A DNA stretch of 64,000 bases from Nocardia carnea NBRC 14403 (GTDB lineage Bacteria > Actinomycetota > Actinomycetes > Mycobacteriales > Mycobacteriaceae). Below, in pieces: positions 50,374 through 60,664 of the stretch (position 1 is the first letter of the stretch; every line of letters starts with the position of its first letter). The stretch is taken from positions 62,001 to 126,000 of the forward strand of contig NZ_BAFV01000124.1 of the NCBI RefSeq assembly GCF_000308515.1, in the 5' to 3' direction. The translations under genes were made by a program, and so were the position numbers. The notes under the pieces were generated by a model that saw only the letters and a program-made list of their open reading frames with translations, ran no database searches and was not told the origin of the DNA.

Positions 50374-51551
50374 CCGTCATCGACATACCCGCCGATTCCC
50401 TGTTCGGGATCGGCAATCTGCCCTACGGTTCCTTCTCTACCCCGGGCACCGCGCCCCGGATCGGTGTCCGGGTGGCGGACAAGGTCGTCGACCTCGCGCT
50501 TGCGCTGGGTGACGACGTGTTCGCCCGGCCGGTCCTCAACGATTTCATGGCCCGCGGCCCGCGGGAATGGTCGCGGGTCCGGGCACGGATCACCGACCTC
50601 GTCCGCGGCGAGATCGACACGGACGCCGTGCACGATATCGCGGACGTGACGATGCACCTGCCCATCGCCGTCGCCGACTATGTCGACTTCTACGCCTCCG
50701 AATACCACGCGACCAATCTTGGCCGGCTGTTCCGCCCGGATTCGGCGCCGCTCATGCCGAACTGGAAACATCTTCCGGTCGGCTACCACGGCCGCGCCGG
50801 CACCGTGATCCCGTCCGGCACCGATATCGTCCGCCCGTGCGGGCAGCGCAAAGCCCCCACCGAACAGGCGCCTTCCTTCGGTCCGTCGCGACGACTCGAT
50901 ATCGAGGCCGAACTGGGCTTCGTCGTCGGAGTACCGTCCGCACCCGGCACGGTGATCACACCGGACGATTTCGCCGATCACGTCTTCGGTGCCGTGGTGG
51001 TGAACGACTGGTCGGCGCGTGATATCCAAGCGTGGGAGTACGTCCCGCTGGGCCCGTTCCTCGGCAAGAGCTTCGCGACCTCGATCTCACCGTGGGTGGT
51101 GCCACTGGCCGCGCTCGGGGCGGCCCGGGTCGACACCCCGGTACAGGACCCGGAGCCGCTGCCCTACCTGCGCGGCACCGAGAAATGGGGCCTCGATATC
51201 GATCTCAGCGTCGAATGGAACGGGCAGATCGTCTCCCGCCCGCCGTACGCCGAGATGTACTGGTCGCCCGCGCAGATGCTGGCCCACACCACCGTCAACG
51301 GTGCGACAGCGCGTACCGGTGATCTCTTCGCGTCCGGGACGATCTCCGGCCCCGAGCCGGACCAGCGCGGTGCATTCATCGAGCTCACCTGGGGCGGTGC
51401 GGAACCCGTCGAGGTGGCCGGCGAGACCCGGACCTTCCTCCAGGACGGCGACGAGGTCGCCATTGCCGCCACCGCACCCGGACCCGAGGGCTCACGGATC
51501 GGATTCGGGGAGGTCCGGGCCCGGATCCTGCCCGCCACACAGGCGGGCTGA
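50370..51551 (+). CDS. fahA: Fumarylacetoacetase
   Basis: 393 residues. The N-terminal SH3-like domain ([13 protein letters not shown]) is followed by the FAH fold. Metal and catalytic residues are visible in [47 protein letters not shown] (Glu pair), [20 protein letters not shown] and [16 protein letters not shown]. It hydrolyses fumarylacetoacetate to fumarate and acetoacetate. The ATG overlaps the stop of the preceding gene. Confidence 0.95.
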   Translation: MTVIDIPADSLFGIGNLPYGSFSTPGTAPRIGVRVADKVVDLALALGDDVFARPVLNDFMARGPREWSRVRARITDLVRGEIDTDAVHDIADVTMHLPIAVADYVDFYASEYHATNLGRLFRPDSAPLMPNWKHLPVGYHGRAGTVIPSGTDIVRPCGQRKAPTEQAPSFGPSRRLDIEAELGFVVGVPSAPGTVITPDDFADHVFGAVVVNDWSARDIQAWEYVPLGPFLGKSFATSISPWVVPLAALGAARVDTPVQDPEPLPYLRGTEKWGLDIDLSVEWNGQIVSRPPYAEMYWSPAQMLAHTTVNGATARTGDLFASGTISGPEPDQRGAFIELTWGGAEPVEVAGETRTFLQDGDEVAIAATAPGPEGSRIGFGEVRARILPATQAG

Positions 51552-51679
51552 TGAGGGGCGAGGTCGTGACGCCGGTGCGTTGCCCGCGTCACGACCTCGC
51601 GATCCGGCTCCGGGCGCTCGGAGCCACCCGACCGGCGTGGGACTCGGAGATCCGGCCACGGGGAGAGGACGATGGCCTT

Positions 51680-53404
51680 GTGTCCGATGATTCAGCTACC
51701 CCCGCTACGTCCGCTACCCCCGATATGAAACCCCGCAGCCGCGATGTGACCGACGGCCTGGAGAAAACCGCTGCGCGCGGAATGCTGCGCGCGGTCGGTA
51801 TGGGCGACGACGACTGGGTGAAACCGCAGATCGGGGTCGCCTCCTCATGGAACGAGATCACCCCCTGCAACCTGTCGCTGGACCGGCTGGCCGGCGGGTG
51901 TAAGGACGGTGTATTCGAAGCCGGCGGGTTTCCGATGCAGTTCGGCACCATTTCGGTGTCCGACGGTATTTCGATGGGGCACGAGGGGATGCATTTCTCG
52001 CTGGTCTCCCGTGAAGTCATCGCCGACAGCGTGGAGACGGTGATGCAGGCCGAACGGCTCGACGGTTCGGTACTGCTGGCCGGTTGCGATAAATCGCTGC
52101 CCGGCATGTTGATGGCGGCGGCCCGGCTGAACCTGGCCAGTGTGTTCCTCTACGCCGGATCCATCCTGCCGGGTATCGCGAAACTCTCCGACGGCAGCGA
52201 ACGCGAGGTGACCATCATCGACGCGTTCGAGGCCGTGGGCGCGTGCGCTCGTGGGTTGATGAGCCGGGCGGATGTGGATGCCATCGAACGCGCCATCTGC
52301 CCCGGGGAAGGTGCCTGCGGCGGTATGTACACGGCGAACACGATGGCCAGCGCGGCCGAGGCGCTCGGGATGTCGCTGCCGGGGAGCGCGGCACCGCCGG
52401 CGACCGACCGCCGCCGCGACGGTTATGCCCGGCGCAGCGGGGCGGCGGTGATCGAACTGATCCGCCGCGGGATCACCACCGCCGATATCCTCACGAAAGA
52501 GGCGTTCGAGAACGCTATTGCAGTGGTGATGGCGTTCGGTGGCTCCACGAACGCGGTGCTGCATCTCCTGGCGATCGCGCACGAGGCGGGGGTCGCGTTG
52601 AGCCTGGACGATTTCGCCCGGGTCGGCCGGCAGGTCCCGCATCTGGCCGATGTCAAACCGTTCGGCCGGCACGTGATGACCGATATCGATCGCGTGGGCG
52701 GTGTTCCGGTTCTGATGAAGAGCCTGCTGGATGCCGGCCTGCTGCACGGCGACTGCCTGACCGTGACAGGCCGTACGGTCGCGGAGAACCTCGCCGAGAT
52801 CGCGCCACCGGACCCGGACGGGAAGGTCGTGCGCGCGCTGTCGTCCCCGATCCACCCCACCGGCGGAATCACCATCCTGCACGGTTCACTGGCACCCGGC
52901 GGCGCCGTGGTGAAATCGGCGGGCTTCGATTCCGATGTCTTCGAAGGCACCGCCCGGGTTTTCGACCGGGAACGAGCCGCCATGGACGCCCTCGCCGACG
53001 GGACGATCACGGCGGGTGATGTGGTGGTCATCCGGTACGAGGGCCCGAAGGGCGGTCCGGGTATGCGGGAGATGCTCGCGATCACCGGTGCCATCAAGGG
53101 CGCCGGGCTCGGCAAGGATGTGCTGTTGCTGACCGACGGTCGATTCTCCGGCGGCACCACCGGCCTCTGTGTGGGCCATGTGGCGCCGGAAGCGGTGGAC
53201 GCGGGACCCATCGCCTTCGTCCGCGACGGTGACCGTATCCGCCTCGACGTCGCGGCCGGAACCCTCGACCTGTTGGTCGCACCCGTCGAACTCACCCGGC
53301 GCCGCGACGGCTGGGCGCCGCTACCGTCCCGGTACACCCGCGGAGTGCTGGCGAAGTATGTACGCCTGGTCGGTTCGGCGTCGAACGGTGCAGTCTGCGA
53401 CTGA
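51680..53404 (+). CDS. IlvD/Edd-family dehydratase
   Basis: 574 residues. Fe-S cysteines are in [25 protein letters not shown] and [17 protein letters not shown]. The C-terminal part has [19 protein letters not shown]. This is the dihydroxy-acid/sugar-acid dehydratase family. It may be the branched-chain biosynthetic IlvD. Its position 128 bp after fahA, on the same strand and before a strong terminator, also allows a catabolic dehydratase of the operon. I chose GTG 51680 ([15 protein letters not shown]) with a GAGAGGA 10 bp upstream. Confidence 0.88.
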   Translation: MSDDSATPATSATPDMKPRSRDVTDGLEKTAARGMLRAVGMGDDDWVKPQIGVASSWNEITPCNLSLDRLAGGCKDGVFEAGGFPMQFGTISVSDGISMGHEGMHFSLVSREVIADSVETVMQAERLDGSVLLAGCDKSLPGMLMAAARLNLASVFLYAGSILPGIAKLSDGSEREVTIIDAFEAVGACARGLMSRADVDAIERAICPGEGACGGMYTANTMASAAEALGMSLPGSAAPPATDRRRDGYARRSGAAVIELIRRGITTADILTKEAFENAIAVVMAFGGSTNAVLHLLAIAHEAGVALSLDDFARVGRQVPHLADVKPFGRHVMTDIDRVGGVPVLMKSLLDAGLLHGDCLTVTGRTVAENLAEIAPPDPDGKVVRALSSPIHPTGGITILHGSLAPGGAVVKSAGFDSDVFEGTARVFDRERAAMDALADGTITAGDVVVIRYEGPKGGPGMREMLAITGAIKGAGLGKDVLLLTDGRFSGGTTGLCVGHVAPEAVDAGPIAFVRDGDRIRLDVAAGTLDLLVAPVELTRRRDGWAPLPSRYTRGVLAKYVRLVGSASNGAVCD

Positions 53405-53487
53405 CTCCGGCATCTCCGGCCACTGGTCGAGAGCTGATGCACAATCCGCGTCACGATGACGCCCATCCGTGCAACTGCCCGAACGGG

Positions 53488-53522
53488 GAGGGTCCGGCAG
53501 TGGTACTCGCTGCCGGACCCTC
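53488..53522. terminator. Bidirectional hairpin between the dehydratase and small secreted gene
   Basis: GAGGGTCCGGCAG (53488-53500) pairs perfectly with CTGCCGGACCCTC (53510-53522) around a 9-nt loop. It lies in the 124-bp gap between convergent genes and can end both transcripts. Confidence 0.75.
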
Positions 53523-53528
53523 GAACGA

Positions 53529-53849
53529 TTACCGGGCCGAAGCCGACCAGCCGTAGTGGGTCGCAGTGTGGCCCGCGGGGACCGTTGCCACGGGCACCCC
53601 GGTGCAATCCGGGGTGTTGTACACGCGGAAATCGCGACTGCTTCGGTTCTCGAACCGGATATCGCGCTGGAACCCGCTCGCCCAGCACGCATCGAGATCG
53701 CTCAGTTCGAGTGTGTTGTCGACGATCACCACGTCCCGGCCGTCGCCCGAACCGGCCGATCCGGTGGGGAACGCGGCTGCGGCAGGCGCAAACGCGGTTA
53801 CCGCGGCAACTGCGAGAACACCTGCAATGGAGTATCTTTCGATTTTCAT
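53529..53849 (-). CDS. Small secreted protein
   Basis: 106 residues. The signal peptide (SIAGVLAVAAVTAFAPAAAA) is cleaved near AAA-FP. The ~75-residue mature part carries two Cys (DACWAS, PDCTGV) and ends GHTATHYGWSASAR. The pattern DxRFENRSSRDFRVYNTPDC resembles small beta-sheet secreted proteins of Actinobacteria, but I cannot name a family. Confidence 0.7.
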   Translation of the reverse strand: MKIERYSIAGVLAVAAVTAFAPAAAAFPTGSAGSGDGRDVVIVDNTLELSDLDACWASGFQRDIRFENRSSRDFRVYNTPDCTGVPVATVPAGHTATHYGWSASAR

Positions 53850-53907
53850 CCGTGAATCCTAGCTGCGCTCCGGCCGGGGCCGGGAACGGCCACAGTGCCA
53901 CTCGGTA

Positions 53908-56900
53908 CTACCATTTGACGTTGATCGGCCCGGGTGACCACAGACCACCGTGCGTCTCCTGGTCGACCGACGGTTGCGCCGGACGTGCCGCGCGGTCGAT
54001 CGGCGTGAACCGCTGCAGCTGGCCCCAATCGTGGCTCCAGTCGTCCTTCAGGTAGGTGGCCAGGGTTTGTGAGCGCAGCAGCTGGCGGGTCCAGCCCAGC
54101 GGGCCACCGCCGTCGTGGCTCTGCCACAGCGAGGTAGTGTGCGAGGCCGGGCGGTTGGGCAGGATGCGCCAGCCGGGCGGTTGCGCGATCCCGTCCTTGT
54201 GGTCGTAGGGCCGCTGGCACGGGAACTGCAGGCCCACGGCCCAGTCCAGCAGGACCGGCTGTTCCGACCCGATCAGTTCGTTCAGGGTTTGCGTCCGCGG
54301 AATACGCGGTGGGGTGAGCGCCATCCACTCCTGGGCGTCGACGGACAGATCCTTGGCCTTGATGCGGACCACATCGGCCTGCTCCGGGATCTGGTCCAGC
54401 GGCACCCGCATATTCCGCCAGGACGGGGTCGGGCCGATATCGATGGGCATCACCTGGCCGAGGGGCCGGGCGCTGGTCGCCGATTCCGCGGTGCCGTATT
54501 CGATATCGATCGGCTGGCCGGGCATCACCGAACCGTCCTGGGTGGTCGCCCGGAAGCGGCCCGCGGCGGTGATCGCCATGATTCCGTCGCGGTCCTGTGG
54601 AGCCGGCAGCCGGTACCAGCCGGTGGTCAGTTCGGCCGCTTCCTGCTGCCCGGCGGTCCCGAGGACGGGGGTGGTGTCGGACAAGCCGAAGGGCAGGGAA
54701 GCGCCGCCGGTCTGCGTCCGGGAACTACCGTCGGAGCCCTCGTCTTCCAGGGCGTCGGCGATACTGCTCTCCTCGTCCTTGGACTGATCGTCGTCGGAGG
54801 TCACGTTGGCGACGCCGTTCGGTACGAAACCGGCGCTGTCACCGGCGAAGGTGCTCTCGGCGTCGCCGGACAGCGGGGTGAGCATGGCGGCATTCGGATC
54901 GGTTTCGACCAGCACATCGTTGGCCATGCCGCACGGTTCGCCACGGACCGCATCGATATTGGACCGGGCCAGCGAGAACGCCGGGTATTGCGTGGCGGCA
55001 GCGGTCGCGAACGAGCCCACCTGGAACACGACGATCACCGCTGCCGCCACTGTCAGCGGCGGGACCTTCGTCATGCGCCAGGCGCGGCGCGATACCCGAT
55101 GCGGTGTTCCCGGTTCCGGGGCCCGCAGATGCCACCAGCCGGCCAGTATCAAGCACACTACGGCCACGGTCAGGAAGATCTCGCTCATCCCGAGACCGGC
55201 GATCGAGGGCGGCTCGTTCCACCACGGGATCCCGTGATCGGAGGCGTAGAACCATTTGTTCACGCCGGTGAAGATCTGCGCCATCGCTATGGCGACAACG
55301 GCCGCGAACAGGGCCCGGTAGCGCGGGGCCCGCATCACCTTCGGACCCACCGCGACCGCGGTGACGACGGCGACGGCCCCGGCGAGCCCCGCGAAAACAC
55401 CGTTGTGGTGGGTGAACTTCGTCGGGACGATCGCCATCAGCAGCATCGCGCCGAAGGTGATCCCGAGCAGCCGTTTCGCCGGGCCGGGCGCGACGAACGG
55501 GATCCGGCCGCCCTTACGCAGTATTACGAATGCGCACACCAGCAGCCCGAGCCACATCGCGACCATCCCGAACCGGCGCCCGATCGAACCGTCGGCCGTG
55601 GGGGTGAACAGTCGCTGATAGGCGACATAGTCGTCGTACCAGGGAATGGAGGGACCCACCTCGTTGTGTACGCGGGTCATCTCGACCATCGCCGACAGGG
55701 GCTGGACGGCGAAGGCGAACACCAGGACGAGGGTTCCGGCGGCCGCCAACGGTGCCAGCAGTGCGCCGTAGGCCATGATCCGCGCGGACCAGGATGGCCC
55801 GGACGTGCCGGGATCCGACATTTTTCGGGCCCGGGCGATACCGAAGCGGACGACCGACCGCGCCCCGGCCGCCAGCGGCGCGAAACAGATCACGCCCGAC
55901 GGCGCCGCGGTCAGGCTGAACGCGGCGACCAGAATGGCCATCGCATACGGCAGCAGCTGCCTGGTCGCGATGGCACGTTCGACGAAGCACCAGGTGAGCA
56001 AGACCGCGACCGCGATCACCGGTTCCGGGCGCAACCCGTTGTTGTACGGCAGCCACACCGCCAGGAATCCCAGCGCACCGGTCCATACGACGACCTTGTC
56101 GTGCCGTAGGACGACCCCGAGCCGGGGGATCACCTCCCGGCTCAGGGCCAGCCAGGCGAGGAACCCGGCGAACAATGTCGGTAACCGCACCCAGGGGCTG
56201 GCGATGCTCAGCTCGGTCATATGGGCGATCACGTCGTAGGGCGGGGTGCCGACCGGGTTCTCCGGTACACCGAAGAACCGGAAATAGTTGGCCATATAAC
56301 CGGATGCCAGCGAGGTGCGGGCCATCCCGAACTGGTAGCCGTCGTCGGAGGTCGTGGATCCGATGAAATGCCAGACCACGAGTGTCGTGAGCACCGTGGC
56401 GTCGACAGCGGTGAAGGTCAGCCAGCGCTGCGGTAGCAGGCGGCGTATCCGGCGTCCTGCCGAATGGTCGAGTTTGAACAGTGCCACCAGGGAGGCCAGT
56501 GCACACAGCACCGCCAGCACTCCGGCGGCTCGTTTGGCGAAAGTCGGGACGACCGAGAAGCGACTGTCCACCTCTGCGGTCACCGTCGTCCCGGCCGAAT
56601 CGGTCAGATCGCTGAAGACACCGACCAGCTGTGGCCGGAAATCACCCGCGAGGAACACCGGCTCGGTATCGGTTCCGGTGAGTTCGGCGGTGGTCCCGGA
56701 ATTATCGGAGTGCACGGTGAGGGTCGCGTCGCCGAGTTCGGCGACCGGGACACTGAACATCGACTGGCTGCGCAGCACCACCTCGAGGCGGGCGGGCGAG
56801 CCGTCCGCCGCGGGCTGGACCCGCGCAACGAATCCGTACTTCTCCAGATCAGGTGCCTCGGCGGGCATGGTCGCCGCCGCCAGGCCTCCGTCTTCGGTCA

Positions 56901-57162
56901 GCTGCTGTAATGCCGAGCCGGGGATATCGGCGTCGAAGGAGACCGGTGCGTAGGAGATCAGCGGGGCCGCGACGCTGTCCGTGGAGCCTTGCTGTGGCCA
57001 GCTCAGCGTCGTCTTGTCCACATGGACCGGGAGGAACGGGACAGCGAGGGCGAACAGGGTGGCGAGGAGGCCGGCGAGCAACGCCACCGGCCTCGCCCAT
57101 TGTCCGCGTGCGGACCGGGTGGCCCGAGATTGCTCCGGGGGCGTCAGGTCCGCCCTCACCAT
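53908..57162 (-). CDS. Emb-type arabinosyltransferase
   Basis: 1084 residues, the size of EmbA/B/C. About a dozen N-terminal membrane helices, then a C-terminal extracytoplasmic carbohydrate-binding part from ~residue 690. The GT-C catalytic loop is in IGSTTSDDGYQFGMARTS (paired Asp). It adds arabinofuranose from decaprenyl-phosphoarabinose to arabinogalactan or lipoarabinomannan and is the ethambutol-target family. Which of A, B or C it is cannot be settled here, and no second emb gene is in the window. ATG 57162 is used; GTG 57174 is an alternative. Confidence 0.93.
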   Translation of the reverse strand: MVRADLTPPEQSRATRSARGQWARPVALLAGLLATLFALAVPFLPVHVDKTTLSWPQQGSTDSVAAPLISYAPVSFDADIPGSALQQLTEDGGLAAATMPAEAPDLEKYGFVARVQPAADGSPARLEVVLRSQSMFSVPVAELGDATLTVHSDNSGTTAELTGTDTEPVFLAGDFRPQLVGVFSDLTDSAGTTVTAEVDSRFSVVPTFAKRAAGVLAVLCALASLVALFKLDHSAGRRIRRLLPQRWLTFTAVDATVLTTLVVWHFIGSTTSDDGYQFGMARTSLASGYMANYFRFFGVPENPVGTPPYDVIAHMTELSIASPWVRLPTLFAGFLAWLALSREVIPRLGVVLRHDKVVVWTGALGFLAVWLPYNNGLRPEPVIAVAVLLTWCFVERAIATRQLLPYAMAILVAAFSLTAAPSGVICFAPLAAGARSVVRFGIARARKMSDPGTSGPSWSARIMAYGALLAPLAAAGTLVLVFAFAVQPLSAMVEMTRVHNEVGPSIPWYDDYVAYQRLFTPTADGSIGRRFGMVAMWLGLLVCAFVILRKGGRIPFVAPGPAKRLLGITFGAMLLMAIVPTKFTHHNGVFAGLAGAVAVVTAVAVGPKVMRAPRYRALFAAVVAIAMAQIFTGVNKWFYASDHGIPWWNEPPSIAGLGMSEIFLTVAVVCLILAGWWHLRAPEPGTPHRVSRRAWRMTKVPPLTVAAAVIVVFQVGSFATAAATQYPAFSLARSNIDAVRGEPCGMANDVLVETDPNAAMLTPLSGDAESTFAGDSAGFVPNGVANVTSDDDQSKDEESSIADALEDEGSDGSSRTQTGGASLPFGLSDTTPVLGTAGQQEAAELTTGWYRLPAPQDRDGIMAITAAGRFRATTQDGSVMPGQPIDIEYGTAESATSARPLGQVMPIDIGPTPSWRNMRVPLDQIPEQADVVRIKAKDLSVDAQEWMALTPPRIPRTQTLNELIGSEQPVLLDWAVGLQFPCQRPYDHKDGIAQPPGWRILPNRPASHTTSLWQSHDGGGPLGWTRQLLRSQTLATYLKDDWSHDWGQLQRFTPIDRAARPAQPSVDQETHGGLWSPGPINVKW

Positions 57163-57184
57163 GGTGTCGGTCACGGGGGGCGAT

Positions 57185-57207
57185 GGTAACGTGACGCATT
57201 CGTTACC
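57185..57207 (-). promoter_or_regulatory. GGTAACG-N9-CGTTACC palindrome upstream of the emb gene
   Basis: A perfect inverted repeat with 7-bp arms, 23 bp upstream of the listed start. A related palindrome GGTAA-cgtca-TTACC lies at 57496-57510 on the P450 side of the same gap. The position suggests an operator for the arabinosyltransferase gene. Confidence 0.55.
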
Positions 57208-57602
57208 GGCGAAGTCGGGCAAAACATCCACGGTGGTCCAGTTCACTCCCGGCCGTGTGAGCAGGGACGATTCCGGATCGACGGTATTGCGATCGGAATG
57301 CTCCCCGGAAACACGGGCTTGAAACGAAACTATTTCTGTTCGGCCCTGTTTCTTCCGGAACGGCCCCGCTGTGGTCCGGGCCCCGCCGGCTGTTGCGGAG
57401 CTCGGCGGAGCACGCGGCCGTGGCCGTCGGCCGGGGGTGGGCCGAGGTGGATCGAGGCAACTATCGCAATCCGGCGGCATGGAGTCGCGATAATGGGTAA
57501 CGTCATTACCGAATGGTGAAAATGGGGTTCTTGTCGCCGGTGACCCATCCGATCGCGGAGGCCTGGCACCCGAAGGCCCCGCAGCGATCGAAGGAGTTCG
57601 CC
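57208..57602. other. Divergent gap emb / P450
   Basis: About 395 bp without a convincing gene. It includes the second palindrome GGTAA-cgtca-TTACC (57496-57510), about 100 bp before the P450 start. Frames that run through it extend the flanking genes but lack ribosome sites. Confidence 0.45.
57496..57510 (+). promoter_or_regulatory. GGTAA-cgtca-TTACC palindrome upstream of the P450 gene
   Basis: Perfect inverted repeat with 5-bp arms. It shares GGTAACG with the palindrome at 57185-57207, so one regulator could bind both ends of the divergent gap. Confidence 0.45.
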
Positions 57603-58814
57603 GTGGCCCGTGCAGACCGGATCTATTGGGACCCCTTCGACCGTGATATCGCCCGCGACCCGTATCCGATCTACCGCCGGTTACGCGACGAAGCGCCGCT
57701 CTACTACAACGACGAGCACGATTTCTACGTGCTGAGCCGCTACGACGATGTCGACCGCGCCCTGCTGGACTGGCAGACCTTCTCGTCGTCGCGCGGCCCG
57801 ATCCTGGAGATCATCAAGGCCGGAGTCGAGATCCCGCCGGGCACCCTGCTGATGGAGGACCCACCGGCGCACGATATCCACCGCGCCTTGCTCGCACGGG
57901 TGTTCACGCCGCGGCGGGTGCTCTCACTGGAACCACAGATCCGCGATATGTGCACCCGGTCGCTGGACCGCCTCGCCGGCACGGGACGGTTCGATCTCAT
58001 GACCTCGTTCGCCAACGAGGTGCCGATGCGGGTGATCGGGATGCTGCTCGGTATCCCCGAGTCCGACCAGCAGGGTGTCCGCGATCGAGCCGACGCGAAC
58101 CTACGTACCGAACCCGGACAGCAGATGCAGGTATCGGATCAGGCGATCCCGCATACCGATACCTTCGCCGAATACATCGATTGGCGCGCCGAACATCCGT
58201 CCGACGATCTGATGACGGAACTGCTGAACGCGCAATTCGAAGACACCGAAGGCGTGACACGCACCCTGACCCGGCAGGAGATCCTGACCTACATCACGGT
58301 GGTCGCGGGCGCCGGTAACGAAACCACCGCCCGGTTGCTCGGCTGGCTGGGAACACTGCTGGCCCGCCACCCGGAGCAGCGTGCCGAGCTGGTCGAGGAT
58401 CCGCGGCTGATCCCGAAGGCGATCGAGGAAACCCTGCGTTTCGAACCCACCGGCCACGCCATCGCCCGCTACGTCACCACCGATGTCGAACTGCACGGCA
58501 CCACTGTGCCGGCCGGCAGTGCCATGATGCTGCTGGTCGCCTCCGCCAATCGCGACCCCGGCCGCTGGGACGATCCCGACACCTTCGATATCCACCGCCG
58601 GATCAGCAATCTGCGGACCTTCGGCTTCGGCACCCACTACTGCCTGGGCGCCTCACTGGCGCGACTCGAAGCCCGGGTCGCGCTGGAGGAATTCCTGAAA
58701 CGCTTCCCGGCCTGGGAGGTCGATTGGGACGCAGTGGAACTCTCGTCCACCTCGACCATGCGCGGCTGGGAAACCGTGCCGATCACCGTCGATCTGCCCG
58801 CTGTGCATGCCTGA
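57603..58814 (+). CDS. Cytochrome P450
   Basis: 403 residues, normal for a soluble bacterial P450. The haem loop is FGFGTHYCLGASLAR (Cys347), the I-helix AGAGNETTA, and the K-helix EETLR. I chose GTG 57603 because AAGGAG lies 6 bp upstream and the residues before it (from 57513) look non-coding. It hydroxylates an unknown substrate and needs a ferredoxin, none of which is adjacent. An acyl-CoA ligase gene follows on the same strand after 115 bp. Confidence 0.9.
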   Translation: MARADRIYWDPFDRDIARDPYPIYRRLRDEAPLYYNDEHDFYVLSRYDDVDRALLDWQTFSSSRGPILEIIKAGVEIPPGTLLMEDPPAHDIHRALLARVFTPRRVLSLEPQIRDMCTRSLDRLAGTGRFDLMTSFANEVPMRVIGMLLGIPESDQQGVRDRADANLRTEPGQQMQVSDQAIPHTDTFAEYIDWRAEHPSDDLMTELLNAQFEDTEGVTRTLTRQEILTYITVVAGAGNETTARLLGWLGTLLARHPEQRAELVEDPRLIPKAIEETLRFEPTGHAIARYVTTDVELHGTTVPAGSAMMLLVASANRDPGRWDDPDTFDIHRRISNLRTFGFGTHYCLGASLARLEARVALEEFLKRFPAWEVDWDAVELSSTSTMRGWETVPITVDLPAVHA

Positions 58815-58869
58815 ATCCGGCGAGATATCGGTAAGCAATCGGTGCCGCCGGAGAATGCCGAATACGCTA

Positions 58870-58899
58870 CGAAGCCATAGGGGTCGGGCGTAGGCTTCG
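58870..58899 (+). terminator. Weak hairpin after the P450 gene
   Basis: CGAAGCC (58870-58876) pairs with GGCTTCG (58893-58899) over a 16-nt loop in the gap before the acyl-CoA ligase. No T-run. Could equally be a small regulatory element. Confidence 0.3.
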
Positions 58900-58929
58900 G
58901 ATTCGATCGACCCGAATCTGGAGTGCAAC

Positions 58930-60513
58930 ATGGCCGGTGCTGCGGAAATGATGTCCCGAGGAATGAGCGCAGGCGATCAGCTCGCCCGCCACGCACGCAG
59001 GATACCGGACACTCCGGCCTTGCGATTCGGTGGAATATCGCGTAACTACCGCCTCTTGAACGAGCGGGTTTCCCGGTTGGCGAACGCCTTACGGGACCGT
59101 GGCGTCGGCGCGGGGGACCGGGTGGCCGTACTGGGCCTGAACTCGATGGAGGTCGTCGAGGCGTTCCTCGCGCCGATGCGGGCCGGTGCGATCTGCGTCC
59201 CGATCAACTTCCGGTTGACCGCCGCCGAAATCGCCTATCTGCTGGAGGATTCCGGCGCAGTCGCGGCCGTGGTGGATGCCCGGTTCGCGAGTGTTCTGGC
59301 CGATGCGCGGCGGAAGGCACCCGGATTGCGGACCTGTCTGGTGATCGACGGTGAACCCGGCACCGCGGGGGAGCACGGCGACGATTACGAAACCGCGCTC
59401 GCCGCAGCCGATCCCGAGTGCCGGGCGAATCCCGTCGACGAGAATTCGGCGGCCTACATCATGTACACCTCGGGCACCACCGGCCGCCCGAAGGGTGCGG
59501 TGCTGACCCATACCAACCTGCTGCTGCACGCCTTCAGCGTCAGCCTGCACCAGGGCAGCTCCGGAGATGTCGACCCGGTGGCGCTCAACGGCGCACCACT
59601 GTTCCATATCGCCGGGTTGTCCAGCTATCTGATGTGCCTGCTGCCCGGCGGCACCTTCGTGATCACGGCGTCGGGTGGATTCGATCCCGCCGCCTCGGTG
59701 GAACTCCTGGCGCGGGAACGTGTTTCCAGCTGTTTCTTCGTTCCGGCGCAATGGCAGGCGATCTGCGCGCTGCCGGATATCGCGAAATACGATCTGTCCG
59801 CGCTGCGGCAGATCTCCTGGGGTGCGGCGCCCGCCTCGACCACGCTGTTGCGCACGATGATCGAGACGTTCCCGCAGGCGTCGGTATCGACGGCGTTCGG
59901 GCAGACCGAATGCAGCCCGGTGACCTGCACCCTGCGCGGTGAAGACGCCATCCGCAAGATCGGCTCGGTGGGGATGCCGATCCTGAATGTCGAAATCCGC
60001 ATCGTCGACGACGAGATGAACGATGTGCCGGCCGGAGAGGTCGGCGAAATCGTCTACCGGGGCCCGACGGTGATGAAGGAGTACTGGAACAAACCCGAAG
60101 AGACCGAACGGGCCTTCGCCGGCGGCTGGTTCCACTCCGGGGATCTGGTGCGCCAGGACGAAGACGGTTATCTGTTTGTCGTCGACCGGAAGAAGGACAT
60201 GATCATCTCGGGTGGGGAGAACATCTACTGCGCCGAAGTGGAGAACATCCTCGCCGCGCACCCCGGGATCGCCGATGTCGCTGTAATCGGTGTCCCGCAT
60301 CCCACCTGGGGCGAGGCACCGCTCGCGGTGATCGTCGCGGCGGACCCTTCCGCACCGCCGACCGCCGCGGGAGTCGAGGAATTCGCCCGCATCCAGCTGG
60401 CCGGATACAAATGCCCGAAGGAAATCGCGCTGGTCACCGAGCTTCCACGCAACCCCAGCGGCAAGGTACTGAAAACCGTCCTCCGCGAGACGTATGCACA
60501 GGATGCTCCGTAA
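58930..60513 (+). CDS. Acyl-CoA synthetase (AMP-forming)
   Basis: 527 residues. P-loop YTSGTTGRPKGAVLTH, AFGQTECSP, WFHSGDLVRQDEDGYLFVVD, RKKDMIISGGENIYCAEVEN, and the C-terminal RNPSGKVLKTVLR. All catalytic motifs of the ANL superfamily are intact. Makes an acyl-CoA from a carboxylate; chain-length preference is not readable. ATG 58930 has GGAG 8 bp upstream. Being next to the P450, it may act on the same oxidised substrate. Confidence 0.88.
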   Translation: MAGAAEMMSRGMSAGDQLARHARRIPDTPALRFGGISRNYRLLNERVSRLANALRDRGVGAGDRVAVLGLNSMEVVEAFLAPMRAGAICVPINFRLTAAEIAYLLEDSGAVAAVVDARFASVLADARRKAPGLRTCLVIDGEPGTAGEHGDDYETALAAADPECRANPVDENSAAYIMYTSGTTGRPKGAVLTHTNLLLHAFSVSLHQGSSGDVDPVALNGAPLFHIAGLSSYLMCLLPGGTFVITASGGFDPAASVELLARERVSSCFFVPAQWQAICALPDIAKYDLSALRQISWGAAPASTTLLRTMIETFPQASVSTAFGQTECSPVTCTLRGEDAIRKIGSVGMPILNVEIRIVDDEMNDVPAGEVGEIVYRGPTVMKEYWNKPEETERAFAGGWFHSGDLVRQDEDGYLFVVDRKKDMIISGGENIYCAEVENILAAHPGIADVAVIGVPHPTWGEAPLAVIVAADPSAPPTAAGVEEFARIQLAGYKCPKEIALVTELPRNPSGKVLKTVLRETYAQDAP

Positions 60514-60664
60514 GGTCGGGAGCACGGGACCCGGAGGCGATCGTCCGGTTGTGCGCGCCGTACCCGGTCAGGTGTCCGGATTTCGGTTAGTGTGGCGATT
60601 CACGCGTCTGTGAGTTCGCGCGGGCCGGTGCCGGGCCGATCCGCCGTCGACGAGGGGAACCCCC

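Noticed and set aside
54115-56109. 664-codon plus-strand frame opposite the arabinosyltransferase
   Set aside because: Gln/Arg/Gly-rich antisense shadow; arabinosyltransferase motifs are clear on the minus strand.
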